Source of the DNA: Aliiglaciecola lipolytica
GTDB taxonomy: Bacteria > Pseudomonadota > Gammaproteobacteria > Enterobacterales > Alteromonadaceae
NCBI RefSeq assembly: GCF_018860635.1
Contig: NZ_JAHKPT010000011.1
Span: 1 to 64,000 of the forward strand
DNA: 64,000 nt
Direction: 5' to 3'
Made by a program: the position numbers and the translations under genes
The notes under the pieces: generated by a model
The model's input: only the letters and a program-made list of their open reading frames with translations
What the model was told of the DNA's origin: nothing
Databases searched by the model: none
In this document: piece by piece, positions 56,093-64,000 of the stretch
How the letters are laid out: every line of letters starts with the position of its first letter
Numbering within the stretch: the first letter of the stretch is position 1

Positions 56093-57080
56093 GGCCTGAT
56101 TGATTTAGTAAGAAGTTTAATGCGGGTTCAAATTTTAACTGGTCTATATATTTCTTGACTGTTATTAACTCATTTTCGTTAGGGTACTGCTGTTGCAATT
56201 TATCGACATATTGAATGATAGTGAGATCATTTTGCTGCAAAAACTGAATGATCTTTTTACGTTGCTGAGGTTGCAATTTGGACTCGCGAGTTTCTTGTGA
56301 AGGCAGATTGTTTTCAGTGGGTACGAACAAATTCTGCAATCGCTGTAGATTGGAAGCATGGAGTTTAGGAAGCGTTTCTATCATCTTCGCTAGTTGAGCG
56401 TCGTGCAGTTGATTCTTTTTCACTGACTCATGAAATGTATTTACGTAATTGTAAACATCATTTGCTCCAATTGTGCCGGATATTCCTTTCAAGGCATGCA
56501 GCGCTGTACCTATTTGGTTAATATCTTTAGTGCTTTTTAGCACATCGAATTGTTGAATAAATTCTTGCGCGTACAGTGGTATTAAATTTACCACTAACTC
56601 TTGATTATGACCAAAGCGCTCGAGCACTTGCTGTTTTAGTTCAATGTCAGACAAAGAACCAGGGCAAGTCACAGCTTTATCCAGATCAGTAGGTTGCTTA
56701 TCCAAAACCGCCAGAATAGCCTCACATAACTTGTGCAAACTAATGGGCTTAGCTAGGTGCCCGTTCATACCTATTTGGTAATAATTCAATTGATCTTCAG
56801 GTAAGTGATCGGCGGTCGCGGCAATAATCGGTAGCTCATCGAATCGACGGTCTTGTCGAATTTTTTTGGTGGCGGTTAAACCGTCAATCACAGGCATATT
56901 GATATCAATTAAAAGCACGTCAAACCTATTGGGACTGATGTGCAGTTGTGTTAGCACTTGTTCTCCATTTTCAACCGCCAATACGGTTGCACCTGACAGC
57001 TCGAGTAGACGTTTTAAAGCTTCCAACGTCAGCGCATTATCGTCTGCTATCAGAATGGATATGCCAGCTAATCTTTTCAC
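56061..57080 (-). CDS. receiver-Hpt phosphorelay protein
   Basis: 339 residues. The receiver domain (ILIADDNALTLEALK; phospho-Asp59 in LLIDINMPVIDG; GHLAKPISLHKL) is followed by a histidine phosphotransfer domain with H195 in GTALHALKGISGTIG. There is no kinase or output domain, so it probably relays phosphate from a kinase encoded elsewhere to the coupled diguanylate cyclase or another receiver. The C-terminal 90 residues are glutamine-rich and helical. It is first in the two-gene minus-strand operon. Confidence 0.88.
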   Translation of the reverse strand: MKRLAGISILIADDNALTLEALKRLLELSGATVLAVENGEQVLTQLHISPNRFDVLLIDINMPVIDGLTATKKIRQDRRFDELPIIAATADHLPEDQLNYYQIGMNGHLAKPISLHKLCEAILAVLDKQPTDLDKAVTCPGSLSDIELKQQVLERFGHNQELVVNLIPLYAQEFIQQFDVLKSTKDINQIGTALHALKGISGTIGANDVYNYVNTFHESVKKNQLHDAQLAKMIETLPKLHASNLQRLQNLFVPTENNLPSQETRESKLQPQQRKKIIQFLQQNDLTIIQYVDKLQQQYPNENELITVKKYIDQLKFEPALNFLLNQSGHGQQSKTNDK

Positions 57081-57736
57081 CTATAAATACACCTTATCTT
57101 TATGTGTCAAGAGACGGTTGTACGAAATTTTAATCGTAAGTGGCTAGTGAGCCTGTCGACTGCAATCTACATGTGATTGACCTAATCAACGTGATAGACT
57201 GAAACTTCGGATTATTTTCGCAATGGGTTTAATTTGGCTGTGGAATGCTAGAAATCGAAACCATCATTTTTATGCGCTTTACAAATTGAGCATTGCAACT
57301 TGCGCACCAAGACGGATAGGCTAAGCCAGTTAGTGTTAATAGTTCGGTGGTGTCTAAAGTCTAATATCCTAGGGGCGTGTTAATTTGACTGAGATTACTT
57401 ATTCAAAGTGAATCTGTCATGAGTAAAATTTTCAATAGTGTGAAAAATTTGCACGAATTATTTGGCTTAGTGAGCTTTGAGTGGACACTTATTCGTCGAT
57501 AAAACGTTACTAAAACAATGATGTCGTTTAATTTTTTGATGATAGGTTGGTACTAAAAAATGCAAGGTTAATGGTCAATCCGGCTATTATGAACTAAAAA
57601 TGGAAGCATATTCTGAAGATTGAAAAAACGAGTTCAGGAACAATAAGAATAAGAATTGCAAATAGTTAAGTGATGTTTCTCAACTTCGTAACAAATTTAT
57701 GTTGTTTCAACATACTGATTTTTAAAGGACGATGAC
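57081..57736. other. intergenic between divergent signalling operons
   Basis: About 650 bp with no supportable gene. It should contain the promoters of the REC-Hpt/GGDEF operon (left) and of the NtrC-type operon (right). I do not see a convincing sigma-54 GG-N10-GC element. AAAGGA precedes the GTG at 57737. Confidence 0.4.
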
Positions 57737-59062
57737 GTGTTAAAAGTATTATTGGTTGATGATGATAGCGAGTTTACAGATGTTGCCTATCAAATTATTG
57801 AATTTCTGGGCCATGAAGTATCTGTAGCTGGCTCTTTAAAAGAAGCCAGACAATGGCTTGAGCATCAACATTTTGATCATATTTTACTAGACTTTATGTT
57901 GCCTGACGGCAGCGGACTACACTTAATTGACGAATTGAACTTAAACAGCACAAAGCAAACCTTTATCACTTTAATTACTGGACACCCTTCGGTAAAAGGT
58001 ATGTTGGCAGGCTTATGCGGCCCTAATGTTAATTATCTAGTTAAGCCATTACAGCGTGAAGACATCGAACAAGTGTTGAATCGCAAAACTAAAAAAACAG
58101 CTAAAAAACAAAACAATTCTTTGCACTTCGGTTGCTTGATCGGTGAATCAGCAATAATGAAAGAGCTGTATTTAATGATTGAGAGAGTGGCTAAAACTAA
58201 TGCCAACGTTATGTTGATGGGAGAAAGTGGTGTAGGTAAAGAAGTAGTCGCTCAAGCCATCCATTCAGCTAGTGATTGCGAGGGGCCCTTAGTGGCTACC
58301 AACTGTGGGGCTTTATCTAAAGAACTGATCGGTAGTGAATTATTTGGTCACGAAAAAGGTGCGTTTACCGGCGCCGTTGGACGTAAAGAGGGGGTGTTTG
58401 AACGAGCGGAAAATGGCACCCTTTTTCTAGATGAAGTCACTGAAATGCCTATTGATATGCAACCCAACTTATTGCGGGTTTTAGAATCTAAACGAGTAAC
58501 GCGATTGGGAGGCACTAAAGAAATCGACGTCAATTGTCGAGTGGTTTCCGCGACCAATAGAAATATTAGTGAATTGGCTGAAAGCAAAGTATTACGGGAA
58601 GACATCTATTTCCGTTTAGCTGTGTTCCCAATTGATATTCCCACCCTACGAGAGCGAAAAGAAGACATCCCTTTGTTAGCGCAAGCGTTTCTTGAAGAGC
58701 TTAATGCGGAAAATGGAACATCTTTTGCTTGGAATGAAGCTCAATTAAAACGATTATCAGAATATGATTGGCCAGGTAATGTAAGAGAACTTCGCCACGC
58801 CGTGCATCGGGCTTTCATTATGAGTGATCCTGAGTCATCAAATATTGATTTACCGAGCAGCTTTGCTTCACCGTTCGCTTCTAATAAAAAAGCGTCGAAT
58901 CAAATTTCAGCTGGGCAAACTATCGAAAATGTTGAAAAAGAATTGATACGGGCGACCCTTGAAAAGGTTAATGGTAGTAAAACCCTTGCTGCCGAAATGC
59001 TCGGAATCAGCACAAAAACGCTTTATAACCGTCTTCACGCCTACGGTGATTTTGAAGAGTAA
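57737..59062 (+). CDS. NtrC-family sigma-54-dependent response regulator
   Basis: 441 residues. Receiver (phospho-Asp52 in ILLDFMLPDGSG), AAA+ domain with Walker A GESGVGKE (162-169), the sigma-54 contact loop GAFTGA (208-213), Walker B GTLFLDEVTEM and the arginine-finger region YFRLAVFPIDIP, then a Fis-type helix-turn-helix (SKTLAAEMLGISTKTLYNRL). It should activate sigma-54 promoters after phosphorylation. GTG start with AAAGGA 8 bases upstream. It is first in a plus-strand signalling cluster; the next gene begins 17 bases later. Confidence 0.95.
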   Translation: MLKVLLVDDDSEFTDVAYQIIEFLGHEVSVAGSLKEARQWLEHQHFDHILLDFMLPDGSGLHLIDELNLNSTKQTFITLITGHPSVKGMLAGLCGPNVNYLVKPLQREDIEQVLNRKTKKTAKKQNNSLHFGCLIGESAIMKELYLMIERVAKTNANVMLMGESGVGKEVVAQAIHSASDCEGPLVATNCGALSKELIGSELFGHEKGAFTGAVGRKEGVFERAENGTLFLDEVTEMPIDMQPNLLRVLESKRVTRLGGTKEIDVNCRVVSATNRNISELAESKVLREDIYFRLAVFPIDIPTLRERKEDIPLLAQAFLEELNAENGTSFAWNEAQLKRLSEYDWPGNVRELRHAVHRAFIMSDPESSNIDLPSSFASPFASNKKASNQISAGQTIENVEKELIRATLEKVNGSKTLAAEMLGISTKTLYNRLHAYGDFEE

Positions 59063-59079
59063 TAGTAATAGGAATTTCA

Positions 59080-59307
59080 ATGACGATAACAAGTAATGAA
59101 AATCTCGATATCCGAACCATGATTCATGACGCGAGAGGTCCTTTAAACCGGATTTCAATGAATGCCGAGTTAGTCAAATTAGTACTAGAGAATGATTTAC
59201 CGCGTGATAAAGCGCTTGATGCATTGAATAAAATTATTACTGCTTGTCAAGACTGTAGCGACAAGCTCCAAGCAATAAGTAATTCCCATAAAAACATTGG
59301 CGAATAA
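59080..59307 (+). CDS. 75-residue lone HisKA-like protein
   Basis: Begins MTITSNENLDIRTMIHDAR. The segment MIHDARGPLNRISMNAELV (H16) has the form of a histidine-kinase H-box (HDxRxPLxxI) and is followed by a second helix, so the protein looks like a dimerisation/phospho-acceptor hairpin on its own, with no ATPase domain. It could be phosphorylated by the kinase encoded next or could inhibit it by forming mixed dimers. It lies 17 bases after the NtrC-type gene and 41 before the kinase, in one operon. Confidence 0.75.
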   Translation: MTITSNENLDIRTMIHDARGPLNRISMNAELVKLVLENDLPRDKALDALNKIITACQDCSDKLQAISNSHKNIGE

Positions 59308-59348
59308 CGTCGTTGTTTCACCTTAGTTTAGTCATAGAGTGAGAATAT

Positions 59349-60821
59349 ATGAAACAACGACGTTTATTTGGCAATACTGTTTTTACCTGGTTTACCGTCA
59401 CTATCATTGTATTGGGGGTAATCAGTGTTAACGCTTATTTAGCGGTGAAAACTACCAAAGACCTGGCTAAAGTCCAAGAAAGTTTGACTAATACAGGTAA
59501 TGTTATTTTAGTGCTTGATGAGTTACATCTGATGATACTTGCCGCTGAAAGCAGTCAACGGGGATATCTATTAACCGAAATTGAAGAATACCTTGCACCT
59601 TATATTAATTCAGTAAAACAACTGTCTGATCAGATTGAAAAAGTTCGTGTAGTTGAAGTTGAAATTGTGGGTCAAAGAGCCTTGATCGACGAAATAATTA
59701 GGCTTACTGAAATGAAAATGGAAGAAATGGAGAAGACCGTTTTGCTTGCCCAAGCGGATAAAGAGCGTTCGGCAATTCGGCTGGTCAAGGGAGGTGAGGG
59801 TAACGAATTGACCAAAGATCTAGACCAGTTGTTTTCGCAAATAATTGACAATGAACTGACCTATCGGAATTTTTTGTACAGCAAATTAAATCGCTCTGAA
59901 AAAGAATCTGTGTTTACTTTCTTTACTTCCGCTATCACCAGCGCATTATTGCTACTCGGTTTAATTGTGTTAGCTAGATTAAATTTGGTAAGTGAAGAAA
60001 AATTCAGAAATTCATTGGAAAAACAAAATCAAAACCTCGCGCTGAAAGTGGATGAGCGAACAGAAAAGTTAACGGTTTATTCAGAAGAGCTTGCTCGCAG
60101 CAATAGAGAGCTGGAAGATTTCGCTTTTGTCGCTTCTCATGATTTACAAGAGCCATTACGTAAAATTCGTGCCTTTGGCGATAGGCTGCATTCCGATTAT
60201 TCTGAGCAACTCGGAGAAAAAGGGGCGGACTATCTAAATCGCATGAAGAATGCGGCTGAGCGTATGTCTAATTTAATTAGCGATTTACTCGAGTTTTCTC
60301 GGGTATCCACCCGAGGTAAAGATTTTACTGATGTCGAAATGTCGACTGTAATTTCGGCGATTGAAAGTGATTTGGAAATCGCTATTGAAGAAAGCAAAAC
60401 CAAGCTTATCGTCTCTGAATTACCTGTAATAAAAGGTGATCCCAGTCAGATGAACCAATTGTTTTTAAATTTATTGTCAAATGCGATTAAATTTAGAAAA
60501 CCAGATGTTGCTCCGGTGATTGAGTTGCAATACCAACTTGAACAGAGTGCAGGCGTTGATGGTAAATCCAGTGGCGATATGCATGTCTTTATTTTAAGCG
60601 ACAACGGTGTGGGTTTTGAAAACGAATTTGCAGAAAAAATATTTGTTCCATTTCAGCGATTACATGGGCGAAATGAATATAAAGGAACAGGGATAGGTCT
60701 AGCGGTATGTCGACGCATTGTTGAGCGACATGGCGGGACTATCTCTGCGACCAGTGAATTGGGTAAAGGGTCGACTTTTGTGATTAAATTACCTACTGAT
60801 GCTGTACTTAACAAAATTTAA
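59349..60821 (+). CDS. CHASE3-type sensor histidine kinase
   Basis: 490 residues. A membrane segment (about 11-31), a helical periplasmic region of CHASE3 type (ELHLMILAAESSQRGYLLT is its signature), a second membrane segment (about 192-210) and a coiled coil lead to HisKA with H264 in VASHDLQEPLRKIRAFG. HATPase follows (LLSNAIKFRKPD, LSDNGVGFENEF, GTGIGLAVCRRI). This HDLQEPLRKI class is common among phytochrome-like and CHASE3 kinases. It is followed by an Rcp-type receiver, its likely partner. Confidence 0.92.
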   Translation: MKQRRLFGNTVFTWFTVTIIVLGVISVNAYLAVKTTKDLAKVQESLTNTGNVILVLDELHLMILAAESSQRGYLLTEIEEYLAPYINSVKQLSDQIEKVRVVEVEIVGQRALIDEIIRLTEMKMEEMEKTVLLAQADKERSAIRLVKGGEGNELTKDLDQLFSQIIDNELTYRNFLYSKLNRSEKESVFTFFTSAITSALLLLGLIVLARLNLVSEEKFRNSLEKQNQNLALKVDERTEKLTVYSEELARSNRELEDFAFVASHDLQEPLRKIRAFGDRLHSDYSEQLGEKGADYLNRMKNAAERMSNLISDLLEFSRVSTRGKDFTDVEMSTVISAIESDLEIAIEESKTKLIVSELPVIKGDPSQMNQLFLNLLSNAIKFRKPDVAPVIELQYQLEQSAGVDGKSSGDMHVFILSDNGVGFENEFAEKIFVPFQRLHGRNEYKGTGIGLAVCRRIVERHGGTISATSELGKGSTFVIKLPTDAVLNKI

Positions 60822-60849
60822 TTTAAGAAATAAATAAGAAAGGAAGTAA

Positions 60850-61308
60850 ATGCCTTATTCAAATAAAAAGTCATTAATAATCTTAATGGCAGATGACGAT
60901 GATGATGACCGATTGTTAGCACAAGATGCTTTGAACGAAAGTCGAGTGTTGAATAGTCTTAAGTGTGTGGAAGACGGCGTAGAGTTAATGCACTACTTAA
61001 AGCGCGTGGGGAAATATGCTGATAAGGAGATGTACCCTCGACCCGGTTTAATTCTGCTCGACTTGAACATGCCTCGCAAAGATGGTCGCGAGGCGCTGGC
61101 AGAAATCAAAGCTGATCCAGATTTAAGAAGTATTCCTGTGGTTATTTTAACGACTTCTAAAGAAGAAGAAGACAAAATCAAAGGATATGGTTTAGGGGCT
61201 GCTTCTTACATCACTAAACCGGTTAATTTTGAAGGTCTAGTGGAAGTAATGAAGGCACTCGGAAAATATTGGGTCGAAATTGTAGAATTACCCGAGAACA
61301 AAGAGTAA
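60850..61308 (+). CDS. Rcp1-type single-domain response regulator
   Basis: 152 residues, a receiver domain only: acidic cluster MADDDDDDRLLAQDAL, phospho-Asp71 in LILLDLNMPRKDGREAL, VVILTTSKEEEDK and the Lys in SYITKPVNFEGL. The insertion around GVELMHYLKRVGKYADKEM is typical of the Rcp1 type that pairs with HDLQEPLRK kinases. AAAGGAAG precedes the ATG. It sits between the CHASE3 kinase and the hybrid kinase and may pass phosphate between them. Confidence 0.93.
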   Translation: MPYSNKKSLIILMADDDDDDRLLAQDALNESRVLNSLKCVEDGVELMHYLKRVGKYADKEMYPRPGLILLDLNMPRKDGREALAEIKADPDLRSIPVVILTTSKEEEDKIKGYGLGAASYITKPVNFEGLVEVMKALGKYWVEIVELPENKE

Positions 61309-61330
61309 TTGACCAAGGTGATTGATTAAT

Positions 61331-63289
61331 ATGGATGTGAAATCAGCGCGAATTTTGATCGTGGAAGATGACGAAGATGATTATATTCTAACGCACGATC
61401 AATTGGAAAAACTCGACCGTCATCGATTCGAGATCGATTGGGTGACAAACTTAGAAGATGCATTAGAGCAATTAAAACGTAATGATCATGAGATTTGTTT
61501 ACTCGACTATCATCTTGGTGCCTATACAGGTATCGACGTTTTAGATAAGGCCCAAGCACTAGGATCTCATGTTCCGATTATCATGCTAACTGGACAGTCG
61601 GATGACGATCTCGACAGATTAGCATTGAAAGCGGGGGCCGCTGATTTTTTAGTTAAGGGAGATATAACCAACGCTAGATTTACTCGAGCGATCCGCTATG
61701 CGATTTCTCGAGGTGAGATTGAAAAAGCACGGCAGCAAAGTTTAGACGCGGAGATTGAAAGTCGTTCTAAAGACAGGTTTATAGCCCATTTGAGCCATGA
61801 ATTGCGAACCCCACTGACTTCTATTTTGGGCTATACCGAACTGTTATTAAACGGTGACAAAGCCAAAGATGCACAAAAAGAATTATCAACAATTCTAAAT
61901 AATGGGCAGCACTTACTTAGTCTACTTAATGACATTCTTGATTTATCGAAAATCGCGGCAGGAAAACTGCAACTAAAACCTGCAGATGTGATGCTAAGCA
62001 GTTTTGTTGGTGACATATTGACGCTAATGCAAATGCCAGCCAATGAAAAAGGGTTGAGTCTTAAATTTTATTCGTCACCTCAAGTGCCTGAATTCATAAA
62101 TGCTGATCCGACTCGTCTTCGCCAAGTCATCATCAATTTATTGTTCAATGGGATTAAATTTACTGATTCTGGAGAGGTATCCCTTACCGTTGATTTTGAT
62201 CCTGAGCATCCTGAACAAATTCGATTCATAGTGTGTGATACCGGTATTGGTATTGCTGAGAGTGAAATCGACGTTATTTTTATTCCTTTTCAGCAACTCG
62301 AAGATGTAACGCTAAAAAGAGAGCAGGGAGCTGGGCTGGGTCTCGCGATTGCCACCGAATTAATTAGACGGATGGAAGGCGAGATAAATGTTACTTCAGA
62401 ATTGGGTAAGGGCAGTGAATTTACCGTTAGTCTAAAGCTTCCTAAACAGTTTAGGGAAAACCTTAAGCCTTTAAACGTGAAAGTCTCTGATTTAGTGGCC
62501 ACTGAACAATATGCACCACTGCGCGGGAAAATACTCATTGTCGATGATTTGCTTGATATAAGACAGTTAGTCGGTGAAATGTGTCGCTCATTTGGCTTAG
62601 AAGTGTTTTTCGCAGCAGATGGAAGTCAGGCTTTAGAGGCTATTAAACAGCCTGACAGCGCGTTTGATTTAGTGGTAATGGACATTCATATGCCAGTCAT
62701 GGATGGACGTAAAGCGATTGTTGAAATACGAAATTACGGTTTTTCCAAGCCTGTATTAGCATTAACTGCGGCCAATATGAAAGGCGTAGACATCGAACTT
62801 ACCGCGTTGGGCTTTGACAACATTATTGGTAAGCCGATCGATCAAAGTTTACTGTATCAATCGATTGCTAAATATTTGAAGCACAATGCGCAAGGGACTA
62901 AATTAAAAACTGAAATCGCTAATCTAACATCAAGTTCAAAGCAGACGTTATCAACAGTATTAGTGGTAGAAGATGATGCAGATTCTGCTGAATTAATCGT
63001 GCTTTTGCTTGATAGTCTTGGCATCAATGCGCAGAGTGCCAGTTCCTGTGAAACCTGTTTAAAACTGATCGCGCAGAATGAGTTATACAGTCATATTCTA
63101 CTGGATAAAAATCTGCCTGATGGCAATGGCCTAAATTTAGCGACAGAAATTAGTCGAATTCAGCCTAATTGTGATCTCATTATTATCAGTGGCGAAGAAG
63201 TCAGTGCTGAAGAGTTAAGGAGTCACGGTATAAGCAATTCATTGCTCAAGCCAATTAGTCTACAACAGCTGCAAAGTGTATTTTCTTAG
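61331..63289 (+). CDS. hybrid histidine kinase: REC-HisKA-HATPase-REC-REC
   Basis: 652 residues. N-terminal receiver (VEDDEDDYILT; Asp59 in ICLLDYHLGAYTG), HisKA with H156 in IAHLSHELRTPLTSI, HATPase (NLLFNGIKFTDSG, CDTGIGIAESE, GAGLGLAIATEL), second receiver (Asp451 in VVMDIHMPVMDG) and third receiver (Asp592 in ILLDKNLPDGNG). No membrane segment, so it is cytoplasmic and probably takes its input from the first receiver. I use the ATG at 61331; a TTG three codons earlier is in frame. No Hpt domain is in the protein; the Hpt protein at 56061-57080 is a possible partner. Confidence 0.93.
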   Translation: MDVKSARILIVEDDEDDYILTHDQLEKLDRHRFEIDWVTNLEDALEQLKRNDHEICLLDYHLGAYTGIDVLDKAQALGSHVPIIMLTGQSDDDLDRLALKAGAADFLVKGDITNARFTRAIRYAISRGEIEKARQQSLDAEIESRSKDRFIAHLSHELRTPLTSILGYTELLLNGDKAKDAQKELSTILNNGQHLLSLLNDILDLSKIAAGKLQLKPADVMLSSFVGDILTLMQMPANEKGLSLKFYSSPQVPEFINADPTRLRQVIINLLFNGIKFTDSGEVSLTVDFDPEHPEQIRFIVCDTGIGIAESEIDVIFIPFQQLEDVTLKREQGAGLGLAIATELIRRMEGEINVTSELGKGSEFTVSLKLPKQFRENLKPLNVKVSDLVATEQYAPLRGKILIVDDLLDIRQLVGEMCRSFGLEVFFAADGSQALEAIKQPDSAFDLVVMDIHMPVMDGRKAIVEIRNYGFSKPVLALTAANMKGVDIELTALGFDNIIGKPIDQSLLYQSIAKYLKHNAQGTKLKTEIANLTSSSKQTLSTVLVVEDDADSAELIVLLLDSLGINAQSASSCETCLKLIAQNELYSHILLDKNLPDGNGLNLATEISRIQPNCDLIIISGEEVSAEELRSHGISNSLLKPISLQQLQSVFS

Positions 63290-63502
63290 CTTTTTGTAAC
63301 TGATTGATTTGCTCAATAAGTGAGTAGAATTGATATATTTAGGAAAACTTATCGCTATTTAGCTCGTGCTTTTACTGACAACAACAATTAGTGCTTTTTA
63401 AAACCATGGCTTATCGGTATTGAATATGTTGTTCATACACACGAGAAGGACGTAGTGTAGAGTCCTATTTGAGTTCATTTTTTAATGGGGTGTGAATTTT
63501 TT

Positions 63503-64000
63503 ATGCTAAAAATATGGGCTTACAGGGCTTTATTCTTATTCGCTGTAGTGTGTCCACAGCTCCACGCGCAAAGCGATCTTGGTCCACCTCCAACAATCGT
63601 AGAAGAATCAAATGTTATCTGGGATGAAATTCAGTCCTATTGGCTAGAATTCCTGCAAGGATTGCCCTCGGTGATTTTTGGTTTGGCAATTTTTATCGTT
63701 TTCTATCTCTCGTCTCGTTATATCTCAGAGTTAATGCTCAAGCCTCTTTCATACATGAGTTCTAGTTTACTTATCAGAGTAGTCATTCGTCGAATTTTTC
63801 AATTACTTATTATTCTGTTGGGAACTTATATCTTTCTGCGTTTCGCAGGTTTGAGTGAATTCGCTGTGGCAATTTTAAGTGGCACAGGAGTGGTTGGTTT
63901 AATCATCGGTTTTGCATTTAAAGATATCGCTGAAAACTTTATTTCTAGTTTGTTATTGAGTATTCAAAAGCCATTTAAAATAGGCGATATTATTGAAGTT
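63503..64000 (+). CDS. MscS-family mechanosensitive channel, N-terminal part
   Basis: Partial: 166 codons before the right edge. A signal-like first segment (YRALFLFAVVCPQLHAQ) is followed by membrane helices (LPSVIFGLAIFIVFYLSS; IFQLLIILLGTYIFLRF) and the MscS pore helix and start of the beta domain: AILSGTGVVGLIIGFAFKD, then AENFISSLLLSIQKPFKIGD. MscS-type channels release solutes on hypo-osmotic shock. The rest lies outside the window. Confidence 0.9.
   Translation, partial: MLKIWAYRALFLFAVVCPQLHAQSDLGPPPTIVEESNVIWDEIQSYWLEFLQGLPSVIFGLAIFIVFYLSSRYISELMLKPLSYMSSSLLIRVVIRRIFQLLIILLGTYIFLRFAGLSEFAVAILSGTGVVGLIIGFAFKDIAENFISSLLLSIQKPFKIGDIIEV

Overview
The window looks like the chromosome of a marine gammaproteobacterium, probably Alteromonadales. 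It is AT-rich, carries a UPF0231/YacL gene, uses two-component, Rcp-like and diguanylate-cyclase signalling densely, and has a TnpA_REP transposase of a type common in that order. The order-level assignment is inference; no rRNA or complete tRNA gene is present.

Layout. Positions 1-8049 are a mixed, partly decayed accessory segment: the end of one IS3-family element, a small membrane protein, an NAD(P)-binding oxidoreductase, a GFA-type zinc protein, a dead IS3-family copy (2740-3973), an S41-peptidase lipoprotein and a large unrecognised protein (6210-7844) whose C-terminus faintly resembles a tyrosine recombinase. At 8050-8096 lies the 3' half of an initiator tRNA-Met gene. It is immediately followed by a large serine recombinase whose last codons are the antisense of that tRNA. 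The last 13 bases of the tRNA recur at 47393-47405, followed by a rho-independent terminator. I read 8050-47405 (about 39 kb) as an integrative island, probably one of several stacked at the same tRNA.

The island holds: a recombinase operon with two overlapping microgenes; two paralogous MbcA/ParS/Xre-type antitoxin-like genes around a broken IS256 transposase; a PIN-like nuclease fused to a GntR-type winged helix; an unknown membrane protein; a REP-type transposase with its tandem repeats; secreted proteins of unknown role; a repressor/tyrosine integrase/coupled-ORF module; a cluster of 11-bp iterons; an IS3-family element interrupting a gene; an HD-domain protein resembling small alarmone hydrolases; an HTH-DUF262 pair and an HNH endonuclease (restriction-like); a DUF3987 helicase-like protein; a 2813-residue exported RHS protein with a terminal HEMGH metallopeptidase, followed by a lipoprotein (candidate immunity); a pair of tiny overlapping genes; and a Fic toxin/antitoxin pair bracketed by imperfect repeats.

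From about 47.8 kb the content becomes ordinary and tightly packed: a saccharopine-dehydrogenase-like reductase, a KdpDE-like two-component pair beside KtrAB-type potassium uptake, a YgjP-like metallopeptidase, YacL, an RluA-family pseudouridine synthase, a REC-Hpt protein overlapping a REC-GGDEF diguanylate cyclase, and a five-gene signalling cluster (NtrC-type regulator, 75-residue lone HisKA-like protein, CHASE3-type kinase, Rcp-type receiver, REC-kinase-REC-REC hybrid). The start of an MscS-type channel runs off the right edge.

All assignments come from reading motifs by eye. No database search was run.
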